A stretch of 64,000 nt of DNA. Source: an uncultured Flavobacteriaceae bacterium (GTDB taxonomy: Bacteria > Bacteroidota > Bacteroidia > Flavobacteriales > Flavobacteriaceae). The DNA lies in assembly GCA_947502495.1 (NCBI GenBank), contig CANNAC010000002.1, positions 248,001-312,000 of the forward strand, written 5' to 3'. The notes beneath the pieces were generated by a model. The model had not been told where the DNA came from. It was given only the letters and a program-made list of their open reading frames with translations, and ran no database searches. The position numbers were made by a program, and so were the translations under genes. This document shows positions 23,029-31,544 of this stretch, piece after piece. Position 1 is the first letter of the stretch. The number at the start of each line of letters is the position of its first letter.

Positions 23029-24530
23029 TGTTCTGATTTAATAGTATTAAAATAATTATATAATTTCTTTCTAGAAACTTTACCCAAACTAGTTAGCGGA
23101 ATTTCATCTAAAATAAACAGGTGTTTTGGATGCTTAAAAGCGACCAGATTCGTTTTTAAAACTTCCCGAATTGCTTCCACGGAAAGATCTTCATTTTCTG
23201 TGGCTACAAATGCTATGCCGCATTCTCCCCATTTTTCATCCTTCACACTTAAAACTACTGCTTTCTTTATTCCTTTTATTAATTCCAATTGCACTTCAAT
23301 TTCTTGGGGATAAATATTTTCACCACCAGAAATATACATGTCGTTTTTGCGTCCTTTCATATACAAAAAACCTTCTTCATCACTATACGCAAAGTCGCCA
23401 GTAAACAGCCATCCTTTTTTTATTTTACTACTAGTTTTAACGGAATTATTCCAATATCCCGGAGTTACTATATCCCCTTTAATACAGAGTTCGCCAACCT
23501 CATTTGCTTTAAGACGCTCGCCTTTTTCATTGACAATTTTCAGATCTAAATAAAAATTAGGCTTCCCTATAGAATTTGGTTTAAGCGCTGCCATTTTATG
23601 ATGCAAAGAAGTAATACTTGGTCCGGCTTCGGTTAAACCATAACCAGGCCTTATGTAAATGTTTTTTTCGGTTTTCCAGAAAGAAACGAGTTCTGACGGC
23701 ACTTTTTCTCCACCAGAAATAATGTAACGCATTTTTTCTAGGTTGACATTTTTAAAAACATCCGTTTTCTGCATCATTAATAGCATGGTTGGCAAAGCCA
23801 TAAACAAAGTCGTTTTGTTGCGTTCTAAAAGGCATAATATGTTTTCGGCATCGAACTTTTCTAACATACCAATATGTGCTCCTTTATGCAAAAGTGGCGT
23901 TATAAAAACATTCCATCCAGATGTATGATACGGCGGCAAGGTATTTATTGTGGAATCTCGAAAGGTAATCCCCAACTGCATCGATGTATTTAAGCTATTC
24001 CAAAATAACATTTTATTGGTATAAATAACCCCTTTTGGCGCACCGGTTGTTCCTGAAGTATAAAATATAAATAAGGCATTATCCTCTTTAATAGAATAGG
24101 TTTTTACTGCATGATTTTCTTCATTATGAAAAAAGCGTTCTAGCTTGTTCACAGAGATTGTTTGTATATTTTCTAGTGGTAATTGCGCTAATTTATCTTG
24201 ATGATTTTCATTATATATAAATAAACAAGGCGTACAGTCTACAAGAAGTTTTGCTATTTCATTTACCGGCAAGCGATAATTTAAAGGAACCATTACCAAA
24301 CCCATACGCTGGCAAGCCACAAAGAGCACCATATATTCTAAGCTATGCTCTGCTAAAACAGCTATTCTATCGCCTTCTTCTAAATCGAGTTCTGTAAATT
24401 TATGAATTAACCGATTGGCATAGATATGCAAGTCGTTATACGTATAACTAATATTGGTGTCATACGATGTTAATGCAATTTTATCGGGCGTATAATCTGC
24501 CCATTTAGCTGTCCAATCTAGTGCGTCCAC
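23025..24530 (-). CDS. AMP-forming acyl-CoA synthetase/ligase
   Basis: A 501-residue member of the ANL adenylate-forming family, which activates a carboxylic acid with ATP and transfers it to CoA. Motifs: FYTSGTTGAPKGV near residue 155 (P-loop), GYGLTEAGPS near 300 (A5), GWLFTGDFAY near 376 (A7), GRKNDMYISGGENIYPQEIE near 391 (A8) and the catalytic Lys in LTSLGKVSRKKL near the C-terminus (A10). The overall type resembles medium/long-chain acyl-CoA and MenE-like ligases; the acid cannot be read from sequence. Translation begins at a GTG (24528-24530) inside the last 26 bases of the symporter gene. Confidence 0.9.
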   Translation of the reverse strand: MDALDWTAKWADYTPDKIALTSYDTNISYTYNDLHIYANRLIHKFTELDLEEGDRIAVLAEHSLEYMVLFVACQRMGLVMVPLNYRLPVNEIAKLLVDCTPCLFIYNENHQDKLAQLPLENIQTISVNKLERFFHNEENHAVKTYSIKEDNALFIFYTSGTTGAPKGVIYTNKMLFWNSLNTSMQLGITFRDSTINTLPPYHTSGWNVFITPLLHKGAHIGMLEKFDAENILCLLERNKTTLFMALPTMLLMMQKTDVFKNVNLEKMRYIISGGEKVPSELVSFWKTEKNIYIRPGYGLTEAGPSITSLHHKMAALKPNSIGKPNFYLDLKIVNEKGERLKANEVGELCIKGDIVTPGYWNNSVKTSSKIKKGWLFTGDFAYSDEEGFLYMKGRKNDMYISGGENIYPQEIEVQLELIKGIKKAVVLSVKDEKWGECGIAFVATENEDLSVEAIREVLKTNLVAFKHPKHLFILDEIPLTSLGKVSRKKLYNYFNTIKSEQ

Positions 24531-26016
24531 TTGCTTCTTTATTAAAATCTAATTTATATATAATATAACCAATTACTAGAGATGTAATAATTCCTATTGC
24601 AGCAGAAACCCCTGGATTATTTACAGGCTCTTGCATGTACGGTGTTATTCTTCCGTAGTAAATACCAAAATGTACTACTATTGCCGTAATACTTGCTGTG
24701 AAAACAGCCCTTAAAGAAACATTTTCTAAAAATGTACCAAACAGAACAGGGACAAAAGCCGCTGCAAAGTAAGCATAGACGCCATTTTGAGCAAAAATAG
24801 CCACACTAACATCTGGGTTTTTGATCTGTTCCCAACTTAATAAAAAGCTTACAATACCAAGAACAATAATAACTACTTTATTAATTGAAATTGTTTTTTC
24901 AGTAAACTTATCCTTAAACAAAGGGTTGATGATATCGGAAGTAATAGTTATAGACAGGGATTGAATTAAGCTTTCTAAGGTAGATAATCCTGCCGAAATT
25001 AAACCCACTACAATCACTAAACCAATACCAACAGAAAACTTAGTAACTACGTAGGTTGGTATAATTTCATCCATTCTTAATTTTTCGCCATTGACCATAA
25101 AGTCTGGAAAACTAATTCGAGCATATAAACCAACAATTACCACTAAAAAGAAAACAATCATAAAAGCAATCCCACTAAACAAATAGGTATTGATTTTTGA
25201 AGAATCTTTTAATAATAGGGATTTTGTAATAATGTGTGGCTGACAAACAATAGCAACACCAATTACTATTTGCGTAAAAATGATTTCAAAATAATCTCGA
25301 AATAAAAAGCTTGAAGGATTTGTTGTTTTTGTAAGATTAGGATCTATTGCATTTAATTTATCGAAGAAACCAGAAACACCATCGGTAAAATATTCTGATC
25401 CAGAACTAATTAAAATAATAGCTACAACAAACATAATGATGGCTTGAATAGTGTTGGTATACACCATGGAGTTTGCGCCACCAAACATCATATAACCAAA
25501 CACAAATGCGGTAATTCCCATAAGCACATAAAAAGGATCCGCATTTAGGGATTTGGAAATAACTTGTGTTAATCCTACATTAATTAGTACGATAAAAGTA
25601 ATAAGCAAGAGTGCTATAATACCGAAGAAAAATGCATAGCTTTTACTTTTATAGCGTTTCCCTATCCATTGTGCCATCGTTGTGGCTTTCACAGAATTAC
25701 CTTGTTTTACAAACCCTTTAGTAAAAACAATTAATGATACAAATGCAGCAATAGGTAATACCACAGCAAAAGAGATTACTCCAGAAATGCCGTATAGCGC
25801 TATAAATCCCGGATTAATAATAAAGGTTGCAGCACTTGTCATGGAAGCTGCTAAAGACAAACCAACCACCCAAGAAGGGAAACCGATATTACCAACGGCA
25901 TAATCTTTAATACTTGTGTTTTTTCGAGCGCCTCGTATAACGAAGAATAATATTACTGCAGCATACACTGCTAATAAAATCCACATGTAAGTTACTAACT
26001 TGTCTGATGCTATCAT
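24505..26016 (-). CDS. Sodium:solute symporter (SSS family)
   Basis: A 503-residue inner-membrane transporter with 13 or so hydrophobic segments, of the sodium:solute symporter family (sialic acid, proline, monocarboxylate and pantothenate carriers). Blocks such as SMTSAATFIINPGFIALYG near residue 65 and GLISAGLSTLESLIQSLSITITSDI in the middle are typical, the latter holding the conserved Na2-site serines. The ATG at 26014-26016 is preferred over the TTG eight codons upstream. As the first gene of the cluster it should import the acid that the overlapping ligase gene then activates. A promoter-like box lies about 80 bases upstream. Confidence 0.9.
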   Translation of the reverse strand: MIASDKLVTYMWILLAVYAAVILFFVIRGARKNTSIKDYAVGNIGFPSWVVGLSLAASMTSAATFIINPGFIALYGISGVISFAVVLPIAAFVSLIVFTKGFVKQGNSVKATTMAQWIGKRYKSKSYAFFFGIIALLLITFIVLINVGLTQVISKSLNADPFYVLMGITAFVFGYMMFGGANSMVYTNTIQAIIMFVVAIILISSGSEYFTDGVSGFFDKLNAIDPNLTKTTNPSSFLFRDYFEIIFTQIVIGVAIVCQPHIITKSLLLKDSSKINTYLFSGIAFMIVFFLVVIVGLYARISFPDFMVNGEKLRMDEIIPTYVVTKFSVGIGLVIVVGLISAGLSTLESLIQSLSITITSDIINPLFKDKFTEKTISINKVVIIVLGIVSFLLSWEQIKNPDVSVAIFAQNGVYAYFAAAFVPVLFGTFLENVSLRAVFTASITAIVVHFGIYYGRITPYMQEPVNNPGVSAAIGIITSLVIGYIIYKLDFNKEASGRTRLDS

Positions 26017-26093
26017 TTCCTTTTTTGTCTTTAAAAACAAATAACAAACTTTATATTATTTGGATTTCAAATATTCGCCTTTTCAAAGGTATG

Positions 26094-26101
26094 ACTTTTA
26101 G
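26094..26101 (-). promoter_or_regulatory. Promoter-like box of the symporter-ligase cluster
   Basis: TACCTTTG on the minus strand matches TAnnTTTG, 78 bases ahead of the symporter start. Confidence 0.45.
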
Positions 26102-26229
26102 AAATTAAAACGAAAAAACAGCCAAACACATTATAATAACTAGCAAAACACTTTATATGACTTTTATATTTTTAAACGCTCTTTGATGCATACGGCTAGT
26201 AAGTAGACCTTTTTTAATTATAGCGCATA

Positions 26230-26263
26230 AAAAAACGCCTTTACTTATAAATAAGTAAAGGCG
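26230..26263 (-). terminator. Terminator-like hairpin in the gap upstream of the symporter and downstream of rpmA
   Basis: A perfect 13-bp stem (26236-26248 with 26251-26263) is followed on the minus strand by seven T. It ends the rplU-rpmA transcript. Confidence 0.85.
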
Positions 26264-26292
26264 CTTTAAATTTTTAAGGATTTATAAAATTC

Positions 26293-26553
26293 CTAAGCTT
26301 CGAAAGGCTCAATAGATACATAAGATCTATTGTTTCTTTTCTTTGTGAATTTTACTAAACCATCTACTCTAGCGTGTAAAGTGTGATCTTTTCCTTGGTA
26401 TACGTTCTCCGCTGGGTGATGCGTATTACCTCTTTGTCTTAATATGATATTTCCAGCAATAGCAGCTTGTCCACCAAATATCTTCACGCCTAAACGTTTT
26501 GATTCTGATTCTCTACCATTCTTCGAACTACCAACTCCTTTTTTATGAGCCAT
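26293..26553 (-). CDS. rpmA: 50S ribosomal protein L27
   Basis: An 86-residue bL27, whose N-terminal tail reaches the peptidyl-transferase centre of the large ribosomal subunit. The start [20 protein letters not shown] and the GNIILRQRG and [15 protein letters not shown] blocks are diagnostic. There is no N-terminal extension of the kind cleaved by Prp in Firmicutes. It is co-transcribed with rplU, 41 bases upstream, in the usual order. Confidence 0.97.
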   Translation of the reverse strand: MAHKKGVGSSKNGRESESKRLGVKIFGGQAAIAGNIILRQRGNTHHPAENVYQGKDHTLHARVDGLVKFTKKRNNRSYVSIEPFEA

Positions 26554-26594
26554 TGTCTTAAGGTTTTATTTGTTATACTTAAGTAGTTTCGCAA

Positions 26595-27233
26595 TTAAGC
26601 TTTACCACCATCTAATTCGTCTTGCCATTTTTTAAGCTCGTCCCACTTACCATCAGCAGCTAATTTAGCTTGTGCTGGCCAAGTATCGGTTACGTGACTA
26701 CCACGAACGCCTGCAATGATTTCAGAAATTTTTGCTGCATCTGTTTTAGCTAAATCTGCGAAAGTCGCGATTCCTGCTTCTACTAATGTTTCAGCAATTT
26801 TAGGTCCAATACCTTCAACTTTCTTTAAATCATCTGCTTTACCTGTTGCTTTTTTAGCAGCTGGTTTTGCTTCTGCCTTTGGAGCAGCGGCTTTTTTAGC
26901 TGGAGCAGCTTTTTTAGCTCCTGAAGCTACAATGCTCTCAATCACGATTTCCGTTAAGGCTTGTCTGTGTCCATTCTTTACACGGTAACCTTTTCTTCTT
27001 TTCTTTTTGAAAACAATAACTTTATCACCTTGAAGGTGCTTTAAGACTTTCACACTTACTTGTGCTCCATCTATAGCTGGGGCGCCTACAGTTACATTGC
27101 TACCATCTGCAATTAAAAGAACATTATCGAAAGACATTGTCTTTCCTTCTTCTGATGCTAAACGGTTAACAAAAACTTTTTGGTCTTTTTCAACTTTAAA
27201 TTGATGCCCTGCTATCTCTACAATTGCGTACAT
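26595..27233 (-). CDS. rplU: 50S ribosomal protein L21 with a helix-hairpin-helix C-terminal extension
   Basis: A 212-residue bL21, about twice the usual 100-105 residues. Residues 1-103 are a complete L21 (MYAIVEIAGHQFKVEKDQ to GHRQALTEIVIESI). A linker rich in Ala, Lys and Pro (residues 105-130) joins a helix-hairpin-helix-like domain at about 131-175 (LKKVEGIGPKIAETLVEAGI), followed by a short acidic helix. Similar extended L21 proteins occur in Bacteroidota. The HhH domain usually binds nucleic acid, so it may contact rRNA or another factor on the ribosome surface; its role is unknown. Confidence 0.95.
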   Translation of the reverse strand: MYAIVEIAGHQFKVEKDQKVFVNRLASEEGKTMSFDNVLLIADGSNVTVGAPAIDGAQVSVKVLKHLQGDKVIVFKKKRRKGYRVKNGHRQALTEIVIESIVASGAKKAAPAKKAAAPKAEAKPAAKKATGKADDLKKVEGIGPKIAETLVEAGIATFADLAKTDAAKISEIIAGVRGSHVTDTWPAQAKLAADGKWDELKKWQDELDGGKA

Positions 27234-27295
27234 AGCGTAACGTTTTTATTAATTAATTTATATAAAATAATCTCATTTTCCTTAGAAAACGGATG

Positions 27296-27326
27296 CAAAT
27301 ATACTGCTAATTAATTAAACTACAAA
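27296..27326 (-). promoter_or_regulatory. rplU-rpmA promoter
   Basis: On the minus strand TTTG (27326 to 27323), a 19-base spacer and TATATTTG (27303 to 27296) match the Bacteroidota -33/-7 promoter. The downstream GCATCC is shared with the HU promoter. Confidence 0.7.
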
Positions 27327-27330
27327 CGTT

Positions 27331-27786
27331 TTATTGCTTTTGAACAACTTTTGTACTGTTTTTTAAAATCTGCATGAAAGTAAGTGTTAAAATTGTGGTG
27401 GATGCTAAACCTTCCACAATAATTACAAAAATTAAAATTCCGCCGCCATAACCACTATCATCGAACCAATCTTTTAATAAAGTGTTCATAAAATCTACAT
27501 CCAGATGAAACATGTAAATCCCCATAAATAAAGCAAAAATAAAAGTGGCCAAAAAGCCAGTAATTAACCCAACCTTAAATCCGTTGATATAATTAAAATC
27601 TATCCCCGAAATTAGCTTATACCTTTTCATAGCCATATAAATGCCGTAGCCCATAAATAATCCATTTACCATTCTAAACCAGGGATTTGTATGTAGTCCT
27701 AAAAATTTAATCATTAAAAAATATGCTATAAGCGCTATAGTTGTAAAAACGCCATATTTAACAGCTACAGATGAAGAAGAGTTCAT
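27331..27786 (-). CDS. DUF4199 membrane protein
   Basis: A 151-residue integral membrane protein of the DUF4199 family, with four hydrophobic segments (about residues 10-28, 34-50, 70-95 and 115-140). The family is frequent in Bacteroidota and has no known function. Conserved features visible here are the Asn/Gly-rich INGFKVGLITGFLAT stretch at the third segment and the short acidic loop DWFDDSGYGGG before the fourth. It is a single-gene unit. Confidence 0.8.
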   Translation of the reverse strand: MNSSSSVAVKYGVFTTIALIAYFLMIKFLGLHTNPWFRMVNGLFMGYGIYMAMKRYKLISGIDFNYINGFKVGLITGFLATFIFALFMGIYMFHLDVDFMNTLLKDWFDDSGYGGGILIFVIIVEGLASTTILTLTFMQILKNSTKVVQKQ

Positions 27787-27898
27787 ATCAATAAAGCTTT
27801 AAGGGTTATACTCTTTTAAATTTCGTGAAAAATTTTCAATTAATATAATTTAAGTCCAACTTTCTGATTCTGTTAACATTAAAAACAGTTATAATTAT

Positions 27899-27906
27899 TA
27901 TTTTTG
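27899..27906 (+). promoter_or_regulatory. Promoter-like box of the M16 peptidase genes
   Basis: TATTTTTG matches TAnnTTTG, 65 bases ahead of the first M16 start codon. Confidence 0.4.
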
Positions 27907-27970
27907 AAAACTTGTAACTATTCTTTGTAGTTAAAGACAAATCATTAAAATCACATAAATCAAACACACA

Positions 27971-29290
27971 ATGAAAAAACGCATTTTGGCTTTAGCTTCT
28001 TTATGTTTAGCTGGCTTTGCAGCAACCGCTCAAGAAGTGAAATATGAAGAGTACGACTTAGATAACGGCATGCACGTTATTTTACATAAAGACAACGCTG
28101 CTCCTGTAGTAATAACTTCGGTTATGTATCACGTAGGTGCAAAAGATGAAAATCCAGAGCGCACTGGTTTTGCTCACTTTTTTGAACACCTTTTATTCGA
28201 AGGAACCGAAAACATTAAAAGAGGAGAATGGTTTAACATAGTAACTTCTAACGGTGGAAGTGTTAATGCAAACACCAATGAGGATAGAACCTATTACTTT
28301 GAAGTATTTCCTTCCAATAGTATAGAACTTGGTTTATGGATGGAATCGGAAAGATTAATGCATCCTATTATTAACCAAATAGGTGTAGATACCCAAAACG
28401 AAGTAGTTAAAGAAGAAAAACGTTTACGTGTAGACAATTCACCATATGGTAAGTTTTTTGAAAATGTGAAGAAAAACATATTTAAAAAACATCCTTACCG
28501 ATGGACTACTATTGGAGAAATGGCACATTTAGACGCTGCTACTTTAGAAGAATTTCAAGCATTCAATAAAAAATTCTATGTTCCTAATAACGCTGTTTTA
28601 ATCGTTGCTGGAGATATCGACGTTCCTTCTACAAAAAAAATGATTCAAGACTATTTTGGCCCAATTCCTAGAGGAGAAGCTATTACTAGAAACTTTACTA
28701 AAGAAGATCCAATAACAGAAACTATTAAAACAAAAGCTTACGATTCTAACATTCAAATTCCAGCAATCGTAGCTGCCTACAGAACACCTTCGATGAAAGA
28801 AAGAGATGCCTATGCACTAGACATGTTATCGACCTACTTAAGTAGCGGTAAAAGTTCTGTTTTGTATAAAAAATTAGTGGACGATAAAAAGATAGCAATG
28901 CAAGTTGGTGCCTTTAATAATAGCCAAGAAGATTATAGCACCTACATTATATATGGTATACCTTTAGGAGATGCCTCTTTAGCAGACTTACTTAAAGAAA
29001 TCGATGAAGAAATTGTAAAAGTTCAAAATGAATTAATTTCGGAAAGAGATTATCAAAAACTTCAAAACATATCTGAGAATGATTTTGTAAACTCCAATTC
29101 TGGTGTAGAAGGAATTGCTGGTTCTCTAGCCACGTACTACATGTTATATGGAGACACTTCTTTAATCAATAAAGAAATTGAAATTTACAGATCTATTACT
29201 AGAGAAGAAATTCAAGCGGTTGCAAAAAAATATCTAAACGCTAATCAACGTTTAGAAATGGAGTATTTACCAGAAGAAAAAGAGCAATAA
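27971..29290 (+). CDS. M16 family zinc metallopeptidase (active subunit)
   Basis: A 439-residue exported peptidase of the M16 (pitrilysin/processing peptidase) family. Signal peptide residues 1-21 (ending AATAQ). The inverted zinc-binding motif HFFEH (His69, Glu72, His73) and a downstream Glu in NEVVKEEKR, about 76 residues later, form the active site. This is the catalytic half of a two-gene M16 pair; the partner follows 103 bases downstream. Such pairs assemble as heterodimers in the periplasm and degrade peptides. The protein carries both M16 half-domains and ends with LNANQRLEMEYLPEE. Confidence 0.93.
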   Translation: MKKRILALASLCLAGFAATAQEVKYEEYDLDNGMHVILHKDNAAPVVITSVMYHVGAKDENPERTGFAHFFEHLLFEGTENIKRGEWFNIVTSNGGSVNANTNEDRTYYFEVFPSNSIELGLWMESERLMHPIINQIGVDTQNEVVKEEKRLRVDNSPYGKFFENVKKNIFKKHPYRWTTIGEMAHLDAATLEEFQAFNKKFYVPNNAVLIVAGDIDVPSTKKMIQDYFGPIPRGEAITRNFTKEDPITETIKTKAYDSNIQIPAIVAAYRTPSMKERDAYALDMLSTYLSSGKSSVLYKKLVDDKKIAMQVGAFNNSQEDYSTYIIYGIPLGDASLADLLKEIDEEIVKVQNELISERDYQKLQNISENDFVNSNSGVEGIAGSLATYYMLYGDTSLINKEIEIYRSITREEIQAVAKKYLNANQRLEMEYLPEEKEQ

Positions 29291-29393
29291 AATAAAAACA
29301 TACCCAATGCATTTTTTCTTACTGAATACTTATTTGAAGTAATTTATAGTAAGGAAGTAGCATTTGAAATTAATTAAAAAAATATTATAACAA

Positions 29394-31457
29394 ATGAAAA
29401 CTAAAATATTTACCATATTAACTTTGTTTTTAATGACTGTTGTTGCGCAAGCACAAATAGATAGATCTAAACAACCAAAATCAGGTCCAGCTCCAAAAAT
29501 CGCCTTAGAAGTTCCTGGGGAATTTGAATTGCCTAATGGTTTAAAGGTACTTGTTGTAGAAAATCACAAGCTACCTCGTGTTTCTTATAGCTTAACCATA
29601 GATAACCAACCTATTAAAGAAGGAGATATCGCTGGTGTATCTGGATTACTAGGAAGTATGCTAGGAAACGGAACAACAACCATTTCTAAAGATGTATTTA
29701 ATGAAGAAATAGACTTCCTTGGAGCAAGAATGAGCTTTAGATATAATGGAGGTTATGCCAGTTCATTATCTAAATATTCGGATAGAATTCTAAAACTAAT
29801 GGCAGATGCTATTAACAACCCAATATTAACGGAAGAAGAATTTCAAAAAGAAAAAGAACAAGCTATCGAAGGTTTAAAATCTAACCAAAAGAGTGTAGAT
29901 GTTGTTGCTGGCCGTGTTGGTAATGCTTTAGCATATGGTACACATCATCCGTATGGAGAATTTATAACCGAAGAAACGATTGGTAAAGTAACTTTAAAAG
30001 ACGTTAAAACTTTTTACGAAAGATACTACACGCCTTCAAACGCTTATTTAGTAGTAGTTGGTGATGTAGATTACACTACTATTGAAAGACAAATTAGAAA
30101 TTACTTTTCTACTTGGGAAAGCAAGCTAAAAATCGTTTCTACAGTACCTGAAGCAATGCCGAATGTGAAATACGCGCAAATAAACTTCGTAGACATGCCA
30201 AACGCGGTACAGTCTAACATTTCTTTAACGAGCAATGTAGATTTAAAAATGAGCGATCCAGATTATCACGCTGTTTTAATTGCAAATAAAATATTAGGTG
30301 GTGGTTTTAATAGCTACTTAAACATGAACCTTCGTGAAACACATGCATACACATATGGAGCACGTTCTAGCGTTGGTTCCGATAAATACGTGTCTCGTTT
30401 TAAAGCTGGAGCAGCAGTTCGAAATGCAGTTACAGACAGTGCTGTTGTAGAAACTTTAAAAGAAATAAAACGAATTAAAGAAGAACCAGTTTCTGCACAA
30501 GCATTAGAAAATGCAAAAGCAAAATATCTTGGTGACTTTGTTTTAAATCTTGAAGACCCACAAAATATTGCACGTTATGCACTAAATATCAAGTTGAATG
30601 ATTTACCAAAAGATTTTTACACTACCTATTTAGAAAAAATAAAAGCAGTTACCATTGAAGACGTAACTAGAGTAGCAAATAAATATTTTGGTACCAATAG
30701 TGCTAGAATTATTGTTGTTGGAAAAGGTAGTGAAGTGCTAGAAAACCTAGAGAAAGTAACCTTTGAAGGAAGCAATGTACCAATCAAATATTATGATGTA
30801 TATGCAAATCAAGTAGAAAAGCCGAACTACAATATAGAAATGTCCAGTGACGTGAATGTAAACACCGTGCTTAACAAATACATTGACGCTATTGGCGGAA
30901 AAGCGAACTTAGACAAAGTAACTTCTGTTTTTATTACTGCTGAAGCGGAATTACAACCAGGTATGATGATGCATTTAGAAATGAAGAAAACATCTAAAGA
31001 CCAATTTGCAACCGAAGTTTTTGCAATGGGACAATCGATGATGAAAACCGTGGTTGATGGTAAAAGTGGCTATAAAGTACAACAAGGACAACGTTCGGAA
31101 ATGACTCCTGACGAAGTGAAGACAACACAAGAAGAAGGATCTCCATTCCCAGAAGTAAACTACTTAAAAGGAGGAGTTACTTTAGAAAAAATTGAAGATG
31201 TTGATGGTGAAAAAGCGTACAGAGTTAAAATTTCGGATACGCAAACAAACTACTATAGCGTTGAAACTGGATTAAAAATTAAGATAGATAAATCTACCGA
31301 AATGGGTTCTGCTACTACTTACTTAACAGAATACCAAGAAGTATCTGGTGTGAAATTTCCATTTAAAATCGGACAAACAAATGGACCTCGTAAATTTGAT
31401 TTTGCAGTAAAAGAAATCAAAGTAAATGAAGGTGTTACCGATGCTGATTTTAACTAA
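29394..31457 (+). CDS. M16 family protein lacking the zinc motif, with an extra C-terminal domain
   Basis: A 687-residue exported M16 homologue (signal peptide residues 1-21, ending VAQAQ). At the position of HxxEH it has GLLGSMLGNG, so it cannot bind zinc and should be the non-catalytic, substrate-binding partner of the upstream peptidase. The YYTPSNAYLVVVGDVDY and GGGFNSYLNMNLRETHAYTYGARS blocks are the usual markers of such partners. Residues from about 490 to the end form an additional domain beginning with LNKYIDAIGGKANLDKV, a LolA/LolB-like lipoprotein-carrier type fold often seen in Bacteroidota exported proteins. Confidence 0.92.
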   Translation: MKTKIFTILTLFLMTVVAQAQIDRSKQPKSGPAPKIALEVPGEFELPNGLKVLVVENHKLPRVSYSLTIDNQPIKEGDIAGVSGLLGSMLGNGTTTISKDVFNEEIDFLGARMSFRYNGGYASSLSKYSDRILKLMADAINNPILTEEEFQKEKEQAIEGLKSNQKSVDVVAGRVGNALAYGTHHPYGEFITEETIGKVTLKDVKTFYERYYTPSNAYLVVVGDVDYTTIERQIRNYFSTWESKLKIVSTVPEAMPNVKYAQINFVDMPNAVQSNISLTSNVDLKMSDPDYHAVLIANKILGGGFNSYLNMNLRETHAYTYGARSSVGSDKYVSRFKAGAAVRNAVTDSAVVETLKEIKRIKEEPVSAQALENAKAKYLGDFVLNLEDPQNIARYALNIKLNDLPKDFYTTYLEKIKAVTIEDVTRVANKYFGTNSARIIVVGKGSEVLENLEKVTFEGSNVPIKYYDVYANQVEKPNYNIEMSSDVNVNTVLNKYIDAIGGKANLDKVTSVFITAEAELQPGMMMHLEMKKTSKDQFATEVFAMGQSMMKTVVDGKSGYKVQQGQRSEMTPDEVKTTQEEGSPFPEVNYLKGGVTLEKIEDVDGEKAYRVKISDTQTNYYSVETGLKIKIDKSTEMGSATTYLTEYQEVSGVKFPFKIGQTNGPRKFDFAVKEIKVNEGVTDADFN

Positions 31458-31469
31458 TTAAAACACTTG

Positions 31470-31500
31470 TTATTTCGACTACGCTCAAAATGACTTCGTA
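31470..31500. repeat. Fragment of a common intergenic repeat
   Basis: TTATTTCGACTACGCTCAAA followed by ATGACTTCG resembles a degenerate repeat frequent between flavobacterial genes; recognised from memory. Confidence 0.3.
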
Positions 31501-31510
31501 TAGAAAATTA

Positions 31511-31537
31511 AAACCACGCAATTAGCGTGGTTTTTTT
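31511..31537. terminator. Bidirectional terminator between M16 and EamA genes
   Basis: A perfect 9-bp stem (31511-31519 with 31525-31533), 5-base loop and T-tracts on both strands lie between convergent genes. Confidence 0.8.
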
Positions 31538-31544
31538 ATATGAA

